A stretch of 64,000 bases of DNA. Source: Fusobacterium sp. IOR10. GTDB taxonomy: Bacteria; Fusobacteriota; Fusobacteriia; Fusobacteriales; Fusobacteriaceae. A program made the position numbers and the translations under genes. Each line of letters opens with the position of its first letter. Position 1 is the stretch's first letter. The notes under the pieces were generated by a model. The model was not told the DNA's origin, did not search any database, and saw only the letters and a list, made by a program, of their open reading frames with translations. Location: contig NZ_WJWY01000008.1 of NCBI RefSeq assembly GCF_010367435.1, positions 21,354 through 85,353 of the forward strand, given 5' to 3'. Positions 45,053 through 53,936 of this stretch are shown one piece after another.

Positions 45053-45566
45053 TTATCTCTTCTACCAATTTCTTAAATTTTAATTTGGCCCCTTGTAAAT
45101 CTTCTAAATTAGGATGGGAACTTACATCACTCCATCTTTTTATTCTGTCAGGGTTAGGTCCATGGGGATGACCTGCTGGAAATTGTTTTCTCATAAATTC
45201 TATTAGTTTAGGGTCAATAGCACCTTGACATAGATAGTGTCCTATCACTTTATTATTATTTTTAGTAAACAGTTCTTCTATTTTTTTAGTACAATCTTTA
45301 GCATGATCTGAATTTGGGTAAGCTCCTAAAGTAAAGAAGAAACCTATTTTTTTGTTTTTTATTTTATTTATAAAATCAAAGGCTTCTTTATTGGCAGTTC
45401 CCCTATCTATCCAAGCTCCAACTATTATAAAATCATAATCTAAACTAGCTACATCTTTAATTTCTTTAATATTTTTAACGTGAGAATTTTCTATTCCTTC
45501 ACCTATTGATATAGCTACCTTTTCAGTATTTCCTGTTTTTGTTGAATATGCAATTAATGTTTTCAT
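45045..45566 (-). CDS. hmuF: Flavodoxin-family protein of heme locus (HmuF type)
   Basis: A 173-residue flavodoxin: LIAYSTKTGNTEKVAISIG is the FMN phosphate-binding loop and VGAWIDRGTANKEAF the isoalloxazine-side loop. In Fusobacterium nucleatum the flavodoxin HmuF next to HmuW reduces anaerobilin and handles heme; the same neighbourhood supports that here (inference from context). The ATG at 45566 has GGAGAG seven bases before it; the GTG at 45572 is too close. Located between tonB and the LytTR gene. Confidence 0.82.
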   Translation of the reverse strand: MKTLIAYSTKTGNTEKVAISIGEGIENSHVKNIKEIKDVASLDYDFIIVGAWIDRGTANKEAFDFINKIKNKKIGFFFTLGAYPNSDHAKDCTKKIEELFTKNNNKVIGHYLCQGAIDPKLIEFMRKQFPAGHPHGPNPDRIKRWSDVSSHPNLEDLQGAKLKFKKLVEEING

Positions 45567-45581
45567 TTTCACTCTCCTTTT

Positions 45582-46235
45582 TTATGATCTTGCTTTAAAT
45601 ACAAATTCTTTGTTAAAATATACATTCATTTTTTTCCCATTAAATGTAATTGGTTTAAATCTCCATTTTTTTAAACTTTCTATCACTGCCCTATCAAAAC
45701 CAAATTTTTCATGGGATTTAATTATTTTAATATCTTGAATCATTCCCTTGGTATTAACTAAAAATCTCACTGTTACTACCACATCTTTAGAATATCTAAT
45801 TATTTCAGCCTGCCTTGGATAATCTGGATCTATTTGTCTTAGAATTTTAAACTGAATTCCCTTGGAAGAATATGAAGTGTAGCTACCATCTGAATTAGCT
45901 ACAAAGTTTCCAAGTTTTTTAGGAACAATTTTTTTCTTGATTTCATTTTTTTTCTTTTTAATTACATTTTTTTTCCTTTTCATTTTACTTTTAAAATCAT
46001 TATTCTTTTTTTTCTTTGCTTTCTCTTTTAATACCTCTTCTTTTTTAGGAACTGTTTCATTGCTTCCCTTTACTTTCTTTACATTGTCAACCCTTTGTTC
46101 TTTGTTTTTAATATTATAGGATATTGGCACAGTTGACCTAGAGGAAAAATTAGGGTTACCTAAAGTTTTATGTATATTATTAAATTTAAGAAAAAAACCT
46201 AGATGAATTAAAAGGGCAAATAAAAAATATTTCAT
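45582..46235 (-). CDS. tonB: TonB energy-transducing protein
   Basis: A 217-residue protein that carries the proton-motive force to outer-membrane receptors. An N-terminal helix (KYFLFALLIHLGFFLK) anchors it; the periplasm-spanning linker (about residues 45-110) is Lys/Glu-rich (e.g. KRKKNVIKKKKNEIKKK) instead of Pro-rich. The C-terminal 90 residues are a TonB domain (YPRQAEIIRYSKDVVVTVRF, SLKKWRFKPITF). Encoded with exbB and exbD in the heme operon. Confidence 0.9.
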   Translation of the reverse strand: MKYFLFALLIHLGFFLKFNNIHKTLGNPNFSSRSTVPISYNIKNKEQRVDNVKKVKGSNETVPKKEEVLKEKAKKKKNNDFKSKMKRKKNVIKKKKNEIKKKIVPKKLGNFVANSDGSYTSYSSKGIQFKILRQIDPDYPRQAEIIRYSKDVVVTVRFLVNTKGMIQDIKIIKSHEKFGFDRAVIESLKKWRFKPITFNGKKMNVYFNKEFVFKARS

Positions 46236-46253
46236 TTATATTCCTCCTGTTTT

Positions 46254-46643
46254 TTATTCATTGAAGTTGATTCCTAAATTTTTTATTCCTTGTTTTTTTA
46301 TTTTAGTAATCACATCTATAATTATTTGATATTTTAAATTTTTATCTCCTGTTACAGACACTGAGTCAGTTCCTTGGAAAACTTCATTGAGATTATCAAT
46401 ATCTATTTGTTTTTTTTCACCATTTTTTATTATATAATATTTTTCGTTTTTATCTATAACTATTTCAACTGGGACTTTTTTATCCTTTATGTCCATGTTA
46501 GCTGTTGGAACTTCTATATCTATTTGTCCGTATTTATCAAAGGTTGTTGTTACCATAAAAAATATAAGTAGTAAAAAAACAACATCTATGAGAGGAGTTA
46601 AATCTATAGCTAAAAGTTCTCTTTTTTTTCTATATCTTCCCAT
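46254..46643 (-). CDS. exbD: ExbD biopolymer transport protein
   Basis: A 129-residue protein with a single N-terminal helix (IDLTPLIDVVFLLLIFFMV), including the conserved Asp that couples proton flow, and a periplasmic domain ending in IKKQGIKNLGINFNE. It works with ExbB and TonB. It is 10 bases after exbB. Confidence 0.94.
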   Translation of the reverse strand: MGRYRKKRELLAIDLTPLIDVVFLLLIFFMVTTTFDKYGQIDIEVPTANMDIKDKKVPVEIVIDKNEKYYIIKNGEKKQIDIDNLNEVFQGTDSVSVTGDKNLKYQIIIDVITKIKKQGIKNLGINFNE

Positions 46644-46652
46644 TTCTCCCTC

Positions 46653-47264
46653 CTATTTCTTTCTAATTACATTTATAAGATTTGTAGTTATTTTATCTAT
46701 ATCTTCCTCAACTTGCTCTATTCTTTTATTTAAGAAATTATATACAACTATAGCTGGTATTGCTATTGACAGTCCTGCTGCTGTTGTTAGTAATGCTTGG
46801 GAAATTCCATTTGCCACAACTGCTGGATCCCCAGCTCCATAAGTTGCTAAATTTCTAAAAGCATGGATCATACCAGTGACTGTTCCAAGAAGACCTATCA
46901 TAGGGGCAATATAACCTATAATTCCTAAAATATATAATCTTTTTTCTAACAAACTTATTCTTTCCATGGCTATTTCTTTAACAAGCTGATCAAAATGATA
47001 AAAATCTCCATTTTCATCAAAACGAATTAAAAATTCCTTAACTGTTGCACCTATTGTATTTTTTTCCCTGTCACAAAGTTTATTGGCAACTTCCATTCTA
47101 TTGTTAGAAACTGCATATATAATTTCTGACTTAAAAGTCTTTTTCAAATATTTTTCCCTAAAGAAAAAATAAAATACCCTTTCTAATATAATTGTTAAAG
47201 ATAAAACAGAAAGTCCAAAGAGTACCCACATTAATGGTCCTCCAACTTTTAAATAATACGACAT
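46653..47264 (-). CDS. exbB: ExbB proton channel protein
   Basis: A 203-residue MotA/TolQ/ExbB-family protein with three helices: GGPLMWVLFGLSVLSLTIIL, LGIIGYIAPMIGLLGTVTGMI and AAGLSIAIPAIVVYNFL. Together with ExbD it drives TonB. The ATG follows the DUF454 stop by 4 bases. Part of the heme-uptake operon rather than a tolQ locus, as tonB follows. Confidence 0.93.
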   Translation of the reverse strand: MSYYLKVGGPLMWVLFGLSVLSLTIILERVFYFFFREKYLKKTFKSEIIYAVSNNRMEVANKLCDREKNTIGATVKEFLIRFDENGDFYHFDQLVKEIAMERISLLEKRLYILGIIGYIAPMIGLLGTVTGMIHAFRNLATYGAGDPAVVANGISQALLTTAAGLSIAIPAIVVYNFLNKRIEQVEEDIDKITTNLINVIRKK

Positions 47265-47268
47265 TTAT

Positions 47269-47643
47269 CTAACCTCCATAATTTTTTTTATTTAAATTTT
47301 TTAAACTTGAAATATGATAAGATCCCCCTATTAAAACTAAAACTAAAAAACATTTCAAATATATGTTTTCCACCTTATAAATTGAATAGCCTATACTTAG
47401 AAAAACAAAAATTAATGCTGATATTTTATTTTTTAAAGTTATCCCTCTCTTTTCCTTATAATCCTTTATATATCCACCAAAAAATTTATTTTCTGTTAAA
47501 TATTTATAAAATTTATCAGAAGACTTGCTAAAGCAATAACAACTAACAAGTAAAAAAGGTGTTGTTGGCAAAAGAGGTAGAACTATTCCTACAAACCCTA
47601 ATACCAAAAAAATTATTCCAACTATAAATAATAATTTTTTCAT
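47269..47643 (-). CDS. DUF454 (YbaN) family membrane protein
   Basis: A 124-residue protein of the YbaN/DUF454 family, with two to three hydrophobic helices and the typical LLPTTPFLLVSCYCFSKSS and RGITLKNKI segments. Function unknown; in several bacteria it is found with heme uptake genes, and here it sits between hmuW and exbB with 2-4 base gaps, so it is cotranscribed. Confidence 0.87.
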   Translation of the reverse strand: MKKLLFIVGIIFLVLGFVGIVLPLLPTTPFLLVSCYCFSKSSDKFYKYLTENKFFGGYIKDYKEKRGITLKNKISALIFVFLSIGYSIYKVENIYLKCFLVLVLIGGSYHISSLKNLNKKNYGG

Positions 47644-47645
47644 AA

Positions 47646-48887
47646 TTATTTTCCTTTTTCTAAATTTATAATCATTTTTACAACTTCAGCAGTTATGCTA
47701 TTCCCCCAAAAAACTCCATCTATTGTATAAGTATAACTTGAATCTGATATTTCAATTAATCCTTTTTCTTCCATATTCTGTAGCAATTTATAAACTTCCC
47801 TGTAATGACATCCTGATAAATTCTGTATTTCAGAAAGATTAACACTTTTAAACTGCATAATACCTGAAAGTTTTTTTAAATTATATTTAAATTCAGAATC
47901 TCTAGAATAAAAAGAAACCATCCTGTTTAAGTTATAATATTCAATATCTTCAACTCTTCCCCCTGAACCATTTCCAATGGCAAGTAAATTTTTGCATCTA
48001 TTAATATTATCTATATATTTATATTGGTCCTTTCCATTTGATATTTTAGTATGTTCCAACACCTTGTATCCATTGTTTAAGGTTATCTCTAAAAATCTAT
48101 TATGCAGTTCCATATCCCTTTTTAAACTATATTTAAAAAAGATTTTATCCTCTGCCCTTTCTTTGGCAATTTTAGATCCCCCTTGTATCATAAGAGAATA
48201 GAAACTAGAACTATCAACTTTTAGTTCACATAAAATTTTTGCATCCTCTTCTAATTCTTCTAAAGTTTCCCCAGGATAATTATAAATAATATCTATGCAC
48301 AAAAGCCCATTAAAGTTTTCTTTAATTTCTTTTAATTTCTTAATAACAGTTTCTTTATCATAAGTTCTATTTAATAATTTTCTTCCTCTATTTGAAAAAG
48401 TTTGTACACCAATACTTATTCTATTTACCCCATACTTTTCCATAATTTTTAATTTCTCTATACTTAAATTATGAATAGTACTTTCAAAGGTTATTTCACA
48501 ATCCTTTGAAAATTTAAAATTTTTCTTCAATGCAACAAGAATTTTTTCAAGTTCCTCTTCCTTGTAAACAGTTGGAGTTCCTCCACCAAAAAATACAACT
48601 GAAATTTCATTTCCCTTAACATATTTTCTTTCTCCATATTTTTCAAATTCTTTACAAAGATAATTAGCATAGTCTCCTAAGCCCTTATTTATTTGTTTTC
48701 TATTCATGTTACAAAAGGAACAAATTTTATCACAATAGGGAGTATGCACATATATTCCACACTGATTATCACTAGGTTCTGAATTTAATATTTTATTAAA
48801 TCCAATACTGGTACCTATATTTCTTTTTAACAAATTATCAATTATATTTTTTACCTCATGATGGGATTTATACCTAACTTCAAACAT
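47646..48887 (-). CDS. hmuW: Radical-SAM anaerobic heme-degrading methyltransferase (HmuW/ChuW/HutW)
   Basis: A 413-residue radical-SAM enzyme of the HemN-like group. The iron-sulfur Cys are C52, C56 and C59 (CDKICSFC), followed by VVFFGGGTPTVYKEEEL and SIGVQTFSNRGRKLLNR. In the ChuW/HutW/HmuW group the reaction opens heme anaerobically to anaerobilin and frees iron; HemW or coproporphyrinogen dehydrogenase HemN are the alternatives, but tonB-exbBD, a flavodoxin and a divergent TonB receptor in the same locus favour heme use. Small C-terminal winged-helix-like region as in the family. First gene of the operon. Confidence 0.85.
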   Translation of the reverse strand: MFEVRYKSHHEVKNIIDNLLKRNIGTSIGFNKILNSEPSDNQCGIYVHTPYCDKICSFCNMNRKQINKGLGDYANYLCKEFEKYGERKYVKGNEISVVFFGGGTPTVYKEEELEKILVALKKNFKFSKDCEITFESTIHNLSIEKLKIMEKYGVNRISIGVQTFSNRGRKLLNRTYDKETVIKKLKEIKENFNGLLCIDIIYNYPGETLEELEEDAKILCELKVDSSSFYSLMIQGGSKIAKERAEDKIFFKYSLKRDMELHNRFLEITLNNGYKVLEHTKISNGKDQYKYIDNINRCKNLLAIGNGSGGRVEDIEYYNLNRMVSFYSRDSEFKYNLKKLSGIMQFKSVNLSEIQNLSGCHYREVYKLLQNMEEKGLIEISDSSYTYTIDGVFWGNSITAEVVKMIINLEKGK

Positions 48888-48926
48888 TTTCCTCTCCTTA
48901 AATATTAATGAAAATAATAATAAAAT

Positions 48927-48944
48927 TTAGTTAGCCTAAACTAA
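48927..48944. promoter_or_regulatory. Inverted repeat, possible Fur-type iron operator
   Basis: TTAGTT-N6-AACTAA forms an inverted repeat just downstream of the hmuW -10 element. Fur control of heme loci is common, but the match to a Fur box is loose. Confidence 0.45.
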
Positions 48945-48952
48945 CTTCATTT

Positions 48953-48981
48953 AGAATACTACGTTTATGGAATCTTGTCAA
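48953..48981 (-). promoter_or_regulatory. Promoter of the hmuW operon
   Basis: On the minus strand TTGACA and TATTCT are separated by 17 bases, ending about 65 bases before the hmuW start at 48887. The rest of the 48888-49161 gap contains no gene. Confidence 0.7.
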
Positions 48982-49161
48982 ATGTTTTATGTGACGAATA
49001 CTTTGACATTCTAATTAAATTGTGACTTATTCATTGTAGTATGAGCTCCTTTATGTGATTTTTGTGTGATTTTAAAAAAATTTCAATTATTAATAGTATA
49101 ATATTTTTAAAATATAATTTGATACACTAAATATTAGAGTGTCTCAATTTGAGGAGGAAAG

Positions 49162-51330
49162 ATGAAAAAAAGTTTGTTATTGTTTTATTTAGCTTTGTCT
49201 GCTTGTGCTATAGCTAATGATGTTACTTTGGGAAAAAGTATTATTAACCCTGATTATATAGAAGTTGAAAAATTAAAATCAACTAAAAATGTAATTGTAA
49301 TTGATGAAAAGGATATTGCTGAAAAGGGTTATCAAAATGTATCTGAAATTTTAGATGATATTCCTGGAGTAACTGTTGGAACAAGTGGATGGGGAGAGAT
49401 TGATATTAGAGGTCAAGGGGAAGGGGAAGCTGCTAAAAATATCCAAGTTTTAGTTGATGGCGCCCCTATTACTCTTTTATTAAATCATCCTTATACAGCT
49501 AATTATGATATTGTTCCTGTGGAACAAATTGAAAAAATTGAAGTTATCCCTGGAGGAGGTTCTGTTCTTTATGGTAATGGTACTGTTGGGGGAGTTATCA
49601 ATATTACAACTAATTTAAAATCCATGGAAAAGCCTAAAAACAAAGTTGGTTATGAATTTACCATAGACCAAGAAAAAAGATATTATGCTAATATTGGGGA
49701 AAAAATAAATGATAATTTAACAGTTCAATTAAACTATTCTAAAAGTGAAAAGGATTGGTATTTTGTAGATACCTTTGACAACACTGAATATTTTTCTGGA
49801 GGCTTTAACTATAAAATAAGTGATAAACAAGCTGTAGCCTTAAAATATAGCCGTTTTGAGGAAGATGGGAAGTTTATTAAAACAGTTAAAAGTGGAAATC
49901 TTAAAAATTATGGTAGAGACTATCGCCCTGATACTAGCCTAGTTACAGTTGGAATTGATGAAAATAAGGAAAAAATAAAGAAAAGAATCAGTGGATATAA
50001 TATTGCTGATAGGTTAGAGGAAAATTGGAAGGGAAGTTATTCTTTAAATATTAGTGATAACCTTGACTTATCAGTTGATGCCTTTCACAATGAGGGATAT
50101 TTTAAAAATAATCCCTATGAATATGAAAGTGATCAGAAAATTGAGCAAAAAACTGATGGAATAAAGGCTAAACTAAACTACAAGTACACTGAAAAAAATA
50201 ATATATTATTTGGTTTAGACTATTTCAAACAAAATGCAAGTATTAATTATGACGATATTACATCTAGAAAAGTTAGCAGTGGAGATGTTCCTGATATTAG
50301 TGCTGGGGAAAGTGTTGATAAATATGGATACATAGTTAACAAAGATGGAAATGACACTTACAAAGCTGACCAATTAAATTTTGATTATGAAAGATATGTT
50401 AAGGCCCTTTATTTCTTAAATATTTTCAAATACAAAAATTTAGAATTTACCCAAGGAGCTAGGTTTGATAGAACAGATTGGAGTACCTTTAAAAAAGCTG
50501 CTGGTGGTTGGGGAGTTCTAAATGGAACTAGTCATAGGGACAACTGGAACTATGAACTATCTGCTGGATATAACTATAGAGATACTGGTAAAATTTATGC
50601 TAGGTATGAAAGAGGTTTCACTGGACCAGATGGAATGGAAATAACAGATAGGGTCTATATAAATGGTGAAAAAGCAACTGTACTTACAAATGCAGAGGAT
50701 GAAATTTTTGATATTTATGAAGTTGGATTAAGGGACTATGTTTTAGGTTCTGCCTTTAATTTAACACTTTTCTATAATGAAACTGATAACCAAATGGATA
50801 GATTCTATCATTTTTCAAATGGTCATTTAAATATGATAACTGACAATTTATACAAAACTCATAGATATGGGCTAGAAACATCCCTTAGTCAAAAAATTGG
50901 AAAATTTTCCTTTGAAGAAAGTTATACTTATTTAATGGGAAAATCAGATTACAACAATAAAGGAAAAGAGCTTAAAGGGGAAGTTTCCCTAGTTGATTCT
51001 GGACTTAAAAAAGTTCCAAAACATAATATTATGTTAAGTGGTAATTATAATTTCACAGATAATTTCTCTGGAGGTCTTACTTGGAAATATACAGGTTCTT
51101 ATAATAATTTTACAAAGGAAACTAGCAGTGAAGATGGAATTGTTAAATCAAATACTGTTGTTGATCTATCCTTAAAATATAATCATCCAAATGGGATGAG
51201 TATTTATGGGGGAATAAATAATTTGTTTAATGAAGAATATTTTGGATATGTTAGTGGTAGCGGTAGCTATACCTATGTTATCCCTCAAGAAAAAAGATCA
51301 TTCTATGCTGGATTTAGCTATATTTTCTAA
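49162..51330 (+). CDS. TonB-dependent outer-membrane receptor (probable heme receptor)
   Basis: A 722-residue outer-membrane receptor. A signal peptide (MKKSLLLFYLALSACAIA) precedes a plug domain (VSEILDDIPGVTVG, IDIRGQG, VLVDGAPIT, IEVIPGGGSVLYGNGTVGGVINIT, about residues 50-150), then a 22-stranded barrel ending in an aromatic Phe (FYAGFSYIF). It is divergent from the hmuW-tonB operon, so heme or hemoprotein is the likely ligand. The FRAP/NPNL heme motifs are not exact (RGFTGPDG at the FRAP position), so a siderophore remains possible. GAGGAGG lies before the ATG. Confidence 0.88.
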   Translation: MKKSLLLFYLALSACAIANDVTLGKSIINPDYIEVEKLKSTKNVIVIDEKDIAEKGYQNVSEILDDIPGVTVGTSGWGEIDIRGQGEGEAAKNIQVLVDGAPITLLLNHPYTANYDIVPVEQIEKIEVIPGGGSVLYGNGTVGGVINITTNLKSMEKPKNKVGYEFTIDQEKRYYANIGEKINDNLTVQLNYSKSEKDWYFVDTFDNTEYFSGGFNYKISDKQAVALKYSRFEEDGKFIKTVKSGNLKNYGRDYRPDTSLVTVGIDENKEKIKKRISGYNIADRLEENWKGSYSLNISDNLDLSVDAFHNEGYFKNNPYEYESDQKIEQKTDGIKAKLNYKYTEKNNILFGLDYFKQNASINYDDITSRKVSSGDVPDISAGESVDKYGYIVNKDGNDTYKADQLNFDYERYVKALYFLNIFKYKNLEFTQGARFDRTDWSTFKKAAGGWGVLNGTSHRDNWNYELSAGYNYRDTGKIYARYERGFTGPDGMEITDRVYINGEKATVLTNAEDEIFDIYEVGLRDYVLGSAFNLTLFYNETDNQMDRFYHFSNGHLNMITDNLYKTHRYGLETSLSQKIGKFSFEESYTYLMGKSDYNNKGKELKGEVSLVDSGLKKVPKHNIMLSGNYNFTDNFSGGLTWKYTGSYNNFTKETSSEDGIVKSNTVVDLSLKYNHPNGMSIYGGINNLFNEEYFGYVSGSGSYTYVIPQEKRSFYAGFSYIF

Positions 51331-51349
51331 ATTAAAATTATTTAATTTA

Positions 51350-51378
51350 TTGACAAATTTTTTCATTTGTTGTATCAT
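51350..51378 (+). promoter_or_regulatory. Promoter of the SAM riboswitch transcript
   Basis: TTGACA and TATCAT with a 17-base spacer, 15 bases before the riboswitch begins. Confidence 0.8.
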
Positions 51379-51384
51379 AAGTGA

Positions 51385-51535
51385 AATTAAATATCCATCA
51401 AGAGAAACTGAGGGACTGGCCCGATGATGTTTCAGCAACCTATTTTATATGTGGTGCTAATTCCAGATAGATGAAAATCACTAATTTTAATATAGTGGCT
51501 CTATTACTTGATGGATGGTAATAGAGCCTTTTTTT
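51385..51535 (+). ncRNA. SAM-I (S-box) riboswitch with intrinsic terminator
   Basis: The conserved S-box core is present: AAGAGAAACTGAGGGACTGG, CCCGATGATGTTTCAGCAACC, GTGGTGCTAATTCCAG and the GATGAAAATCA kink-turn side. P1 is ATCCATCAAG (51393-51402) with CTTGATGGAT (51508-51517). The 3' half of P1 lies between the arms of the terminator hairpin GGCTCTATTAC/GTAATAGAGCC (51497-51528), followed by seven T, so SAM binding should end transcription. It controls the PLP-enzyme gene immediately downstream. Confidence 0.93.
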
Positions 51536-51551
51536 ATTTAGGAGGAAACTT

Positions 51552-52741
51552 ATGACAAATTTAAAAAACAAGGGAATTGGAACAATATCAATACATGGAG
51601 GAAGCAAAAAAAATGCCTTTGGAGCCCTAACTACACCTATATTCCAAAGTTCAACTTTTATATTTGATTCTGCTGAACAAGGGGGAAGAAGATTTGCCCT
51701 AGAAGAAGATGGGTATATTTACGGTAGATTAGGTAATCCTACAGTTAGTGTTGTGGAAGAAAAATTAGCTCTACTTGAAAATGCTGAAGCTGGTCTTGGT
51801 ACTGCCTCTGGAATGGGAGCAATCAGTTCTACATTTTGGACTTTCCTTAAAAGTGGAGATCATATAGTTACTGATAAAACTCTATATGGATGTGCCTTTG
51901 CCTTTTTAAATGCAGGTATTTCTAGATTTGGTGTTGAAGTTAGTTTTATAGATACATCTGATTTACAAGCTGTTAAAGATGCTATTAAACCTAATACTAA
52001 AATAATATATTTAGAAACTCCAACAAACCCAAATTTAAAAATAGTTGACATTGAAGCTATTGGTAAAATAGCTAAAAATTATGAAAATATTAAATTAATA
52101 GTTGATAATACCTTTGCATCTCCATATTGTCAAAACCTTTGGATTTAGGTGCAGACATAGTTGTTCACTCAGCTACAAAATATATTAATGGTCACGGAGA
52201 CTTACTTGCAGGTTTTGTTCTTGGGAAAAAAGAAGATTTAGATCAAATTAGATTTGTTGGAATAAAGGATATGACTGGTGCAGTTTTAGCACCTGCAGAG
52301 GCTAGTTTAATAATCAGAGGTTTAAAAACTTTCCAAGTTAGAATGGAAAGACATTGTGAAAGTGCTCTAAAGGTTGCTAGATTTTTAGAAGGTCATCCTA
52401 AAATAAAAAAAGTATACTATCCTGGTCTTGAATCTCACAAGGGATATGAAATTGCTAAAAAACAAATGATAAACTTTGGTGGAACTCTAGCCTTTGAATT
52501 ACAAGGGGGATTTGAAGCTGGTAAAAAGCTTTTAAATACAGTTGAACTTTGTACCCTTGCTGTTAGTCTTGGATGTACTGAAACATTAATTGAGCATCCT
52601 GCTTCAATGACTCACTCTCCATACACTAAGGAAGAGCTTAAGGCTGCTGGACTTGATGAGGGGCTAGTTAGACTGTCTGTTGGTCTTGAAGACATAGAAG
52701 ATATTATTGAAGATTTAGAAACTGCATTAAAAAATTTATAA
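51552..52741 (+). pseudogene. Cys/Met-metabolism PLP enzyme (methionine gamma-lyase/O-acetylhomoserine sulfhydrylase), frameshifted
   Basis: Two overlapping frames (51552-52148 and on from about 52130 to 52741) together make a full-length enzyme of about 396 residues. The N-terminal part has YGRLGNPTVSVVEEKLALLE and TLYGCAFAFLNAG (Cys at the methionine gamma-lyase position); the C-terminal part has the PLP Lys in [14 protein letters not shown] and ends in the [15 protein letters not shown] motif. The frame breaks in TGTCAAAACC (A at 52132-52135): a fifth A would restore [10 protein letters not shown]. Under a SAM-off riboswitch a biosynthetic sulfhydrylase or cystathionine gamma-synthase fits better than a lyase. 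If the sequence is right, the gene is broken. Confidence 0.82.
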
Positions 52742-52753
52742 TATATATATAAA

Positions 52754-52778
52754 AGTCGTACTAGATTCTAGTACGACT
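52754..52778. terminator. Bidirectional terminator between convergent PLP enzyme and corA genes
   Basis: AGTCGTACTAGA pairs with TCTAGTACGACT as a near-perfect hairpin (single-base loop on paper). It follows the PLP-enzyme stop and overlaps the corA stop; the minus-strand read ends in TTTTATATAT. Confidence 0.8.
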
Positions 52779-53838
52779 ACCACCATTTTTTCTTTTTAAA
52801 ATAAATTATCATAATCACTATTATTAATAGCATAACACCTAAAGTGTAAAAATATCCATTTGGATTTTCTAGCTCAGGCATATGTTTAAAGTTCATTCCA
52901 TATAACCCTGTTAAAAAACTAAGGGGAATGAATATTGTTGAAATAATTGTAAGGATTTTCATAACACTGTTCATATTATTATTAACAGTTGTGTAGTATA
53001 TTTGTAAAAGTTCTGAAGAATCAGAAGTTAAACTGTCCACAGAAGAACATATACTTGTAATATGGTCATATAAATCCCTAAAATAATTTTTCAAATCCTT
53101 TCCAAAATAATTTAAAACCTCTTCATTAAAGAACTTGAGATTTATCTCCCTCATTGAATAGGTTATCTTCTTTAAACCAAGGGCTTCTCTTTTTAGATAC
53201 AGTATTTCTTCTAAATACTCCTCTTTAAATTTCTTTAAAATATTGTATTCCATAGTACCTACCTTGCCATTTATAGAATCAATTATTTCAAAATAATTAT
53301 CAAATAAGTTATCTATTATAGCATAAGAAAGATATCTAATACCTCTTTTTACAATTTTAGAATTAGGTGTTTCCAATCTTTTTTTTATTGAAGCAAATAT
53401 ATCCTTGGAATTTTCTTGAAAGGTAATTAAAACCTTCCCTACTAAAATAAAAGAAACTTGGTCATAAATTATTTTTCTTTCTACCATTTCAATGGATTTT
53501 AAAACAATGAATAAGTAAGATCCCCTGTCTTCAATTTTTACCATTTGATTAACATTTGCCAAATCCTCAAGGATTAAACTGTCAATGTTAAAAAGTTCCC
53601 CTACTTTTTCTATAATCTCCACATTGTGAACACCTGTTATATTTACCCAATTAAATTTATTATTAGTTTTTATAAAGCTAATGTCATCTGAATAATTTAA
53701 AGATTTTTTTTCAATTCCCTTGTCATCAAAGGAATATACATCCACCTTAACATCACATTTGCTTTCTTCTTTTCCTGTATATAAAATAGTTCCTGGGGGT
53801 AGCCCAACTTTTCTTTTGTGATTTTTAACTTCTTCCAC
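52777..53838 (-). CDS. corA: CorA-type divalent metal ion transporter
   Basis: A 353-residue CorA-family channel. A large cytoplasmic N-terminal domain ends in two membrane helices, with the GMN selectivity motif in LTGLYGMNFKHMPELENP and a final KKKKWW. It should carry Mg2+ (Co2+ or Ni2+ also known). It starts with GTG at 53838, preceded by GGGAGG. It has its own promoter. Confidence 0.92.
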   Translation of the reverse strand: MEEVKNHKRKVGLPPGTILYTGKEESKCDVKVDVYSFDDKGIEKKSLNYSDDISFIKTNNKFNWVNITGVHNVEIIEKVGELFNIDSLILEDLANVNQMVKIEDRGSYLFIVLKSIEMVERKIIYDQVSFILVGKVLITFQENSKDIFASIKKRLETPNSKIVKRGIRYLSYAIIDNLFDNYFEIIDSINGKVGTMEYNILKKFKEEYLEEILYLKREALGLKKITYSMREINLKFFNEEVLNYFGKDLKNYFRDLYDHITSICSSVDSLTSDSSELLQIYYTTVNNNMNSVMKILTIISTIFIPLSFLTGLYGMNFKHMPELENPNGYFYTLGVMLLIIVIMIIYFKKKKWW

Positions 53839-53890
53839 AGCTTTCCTCCCATGTGACTTTATAAATGAGACCTTCTTTCAGTCTAGCCCC

Positions 53891-53919
53891 ATTATATCAC
53901 TACTATTCCTATAATTCAA
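53891..53919 (-). promoter_or_regulatory. Promoter of corA
   Basis: On the minus strand TTGAAT and TATAAT are separated by 17 bases, with TGA extending the -10. It starts in the gap between metA and corA. Confidence 0.75.
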
Positions 53920-53936
53920 GATACTATAGCTATCAT

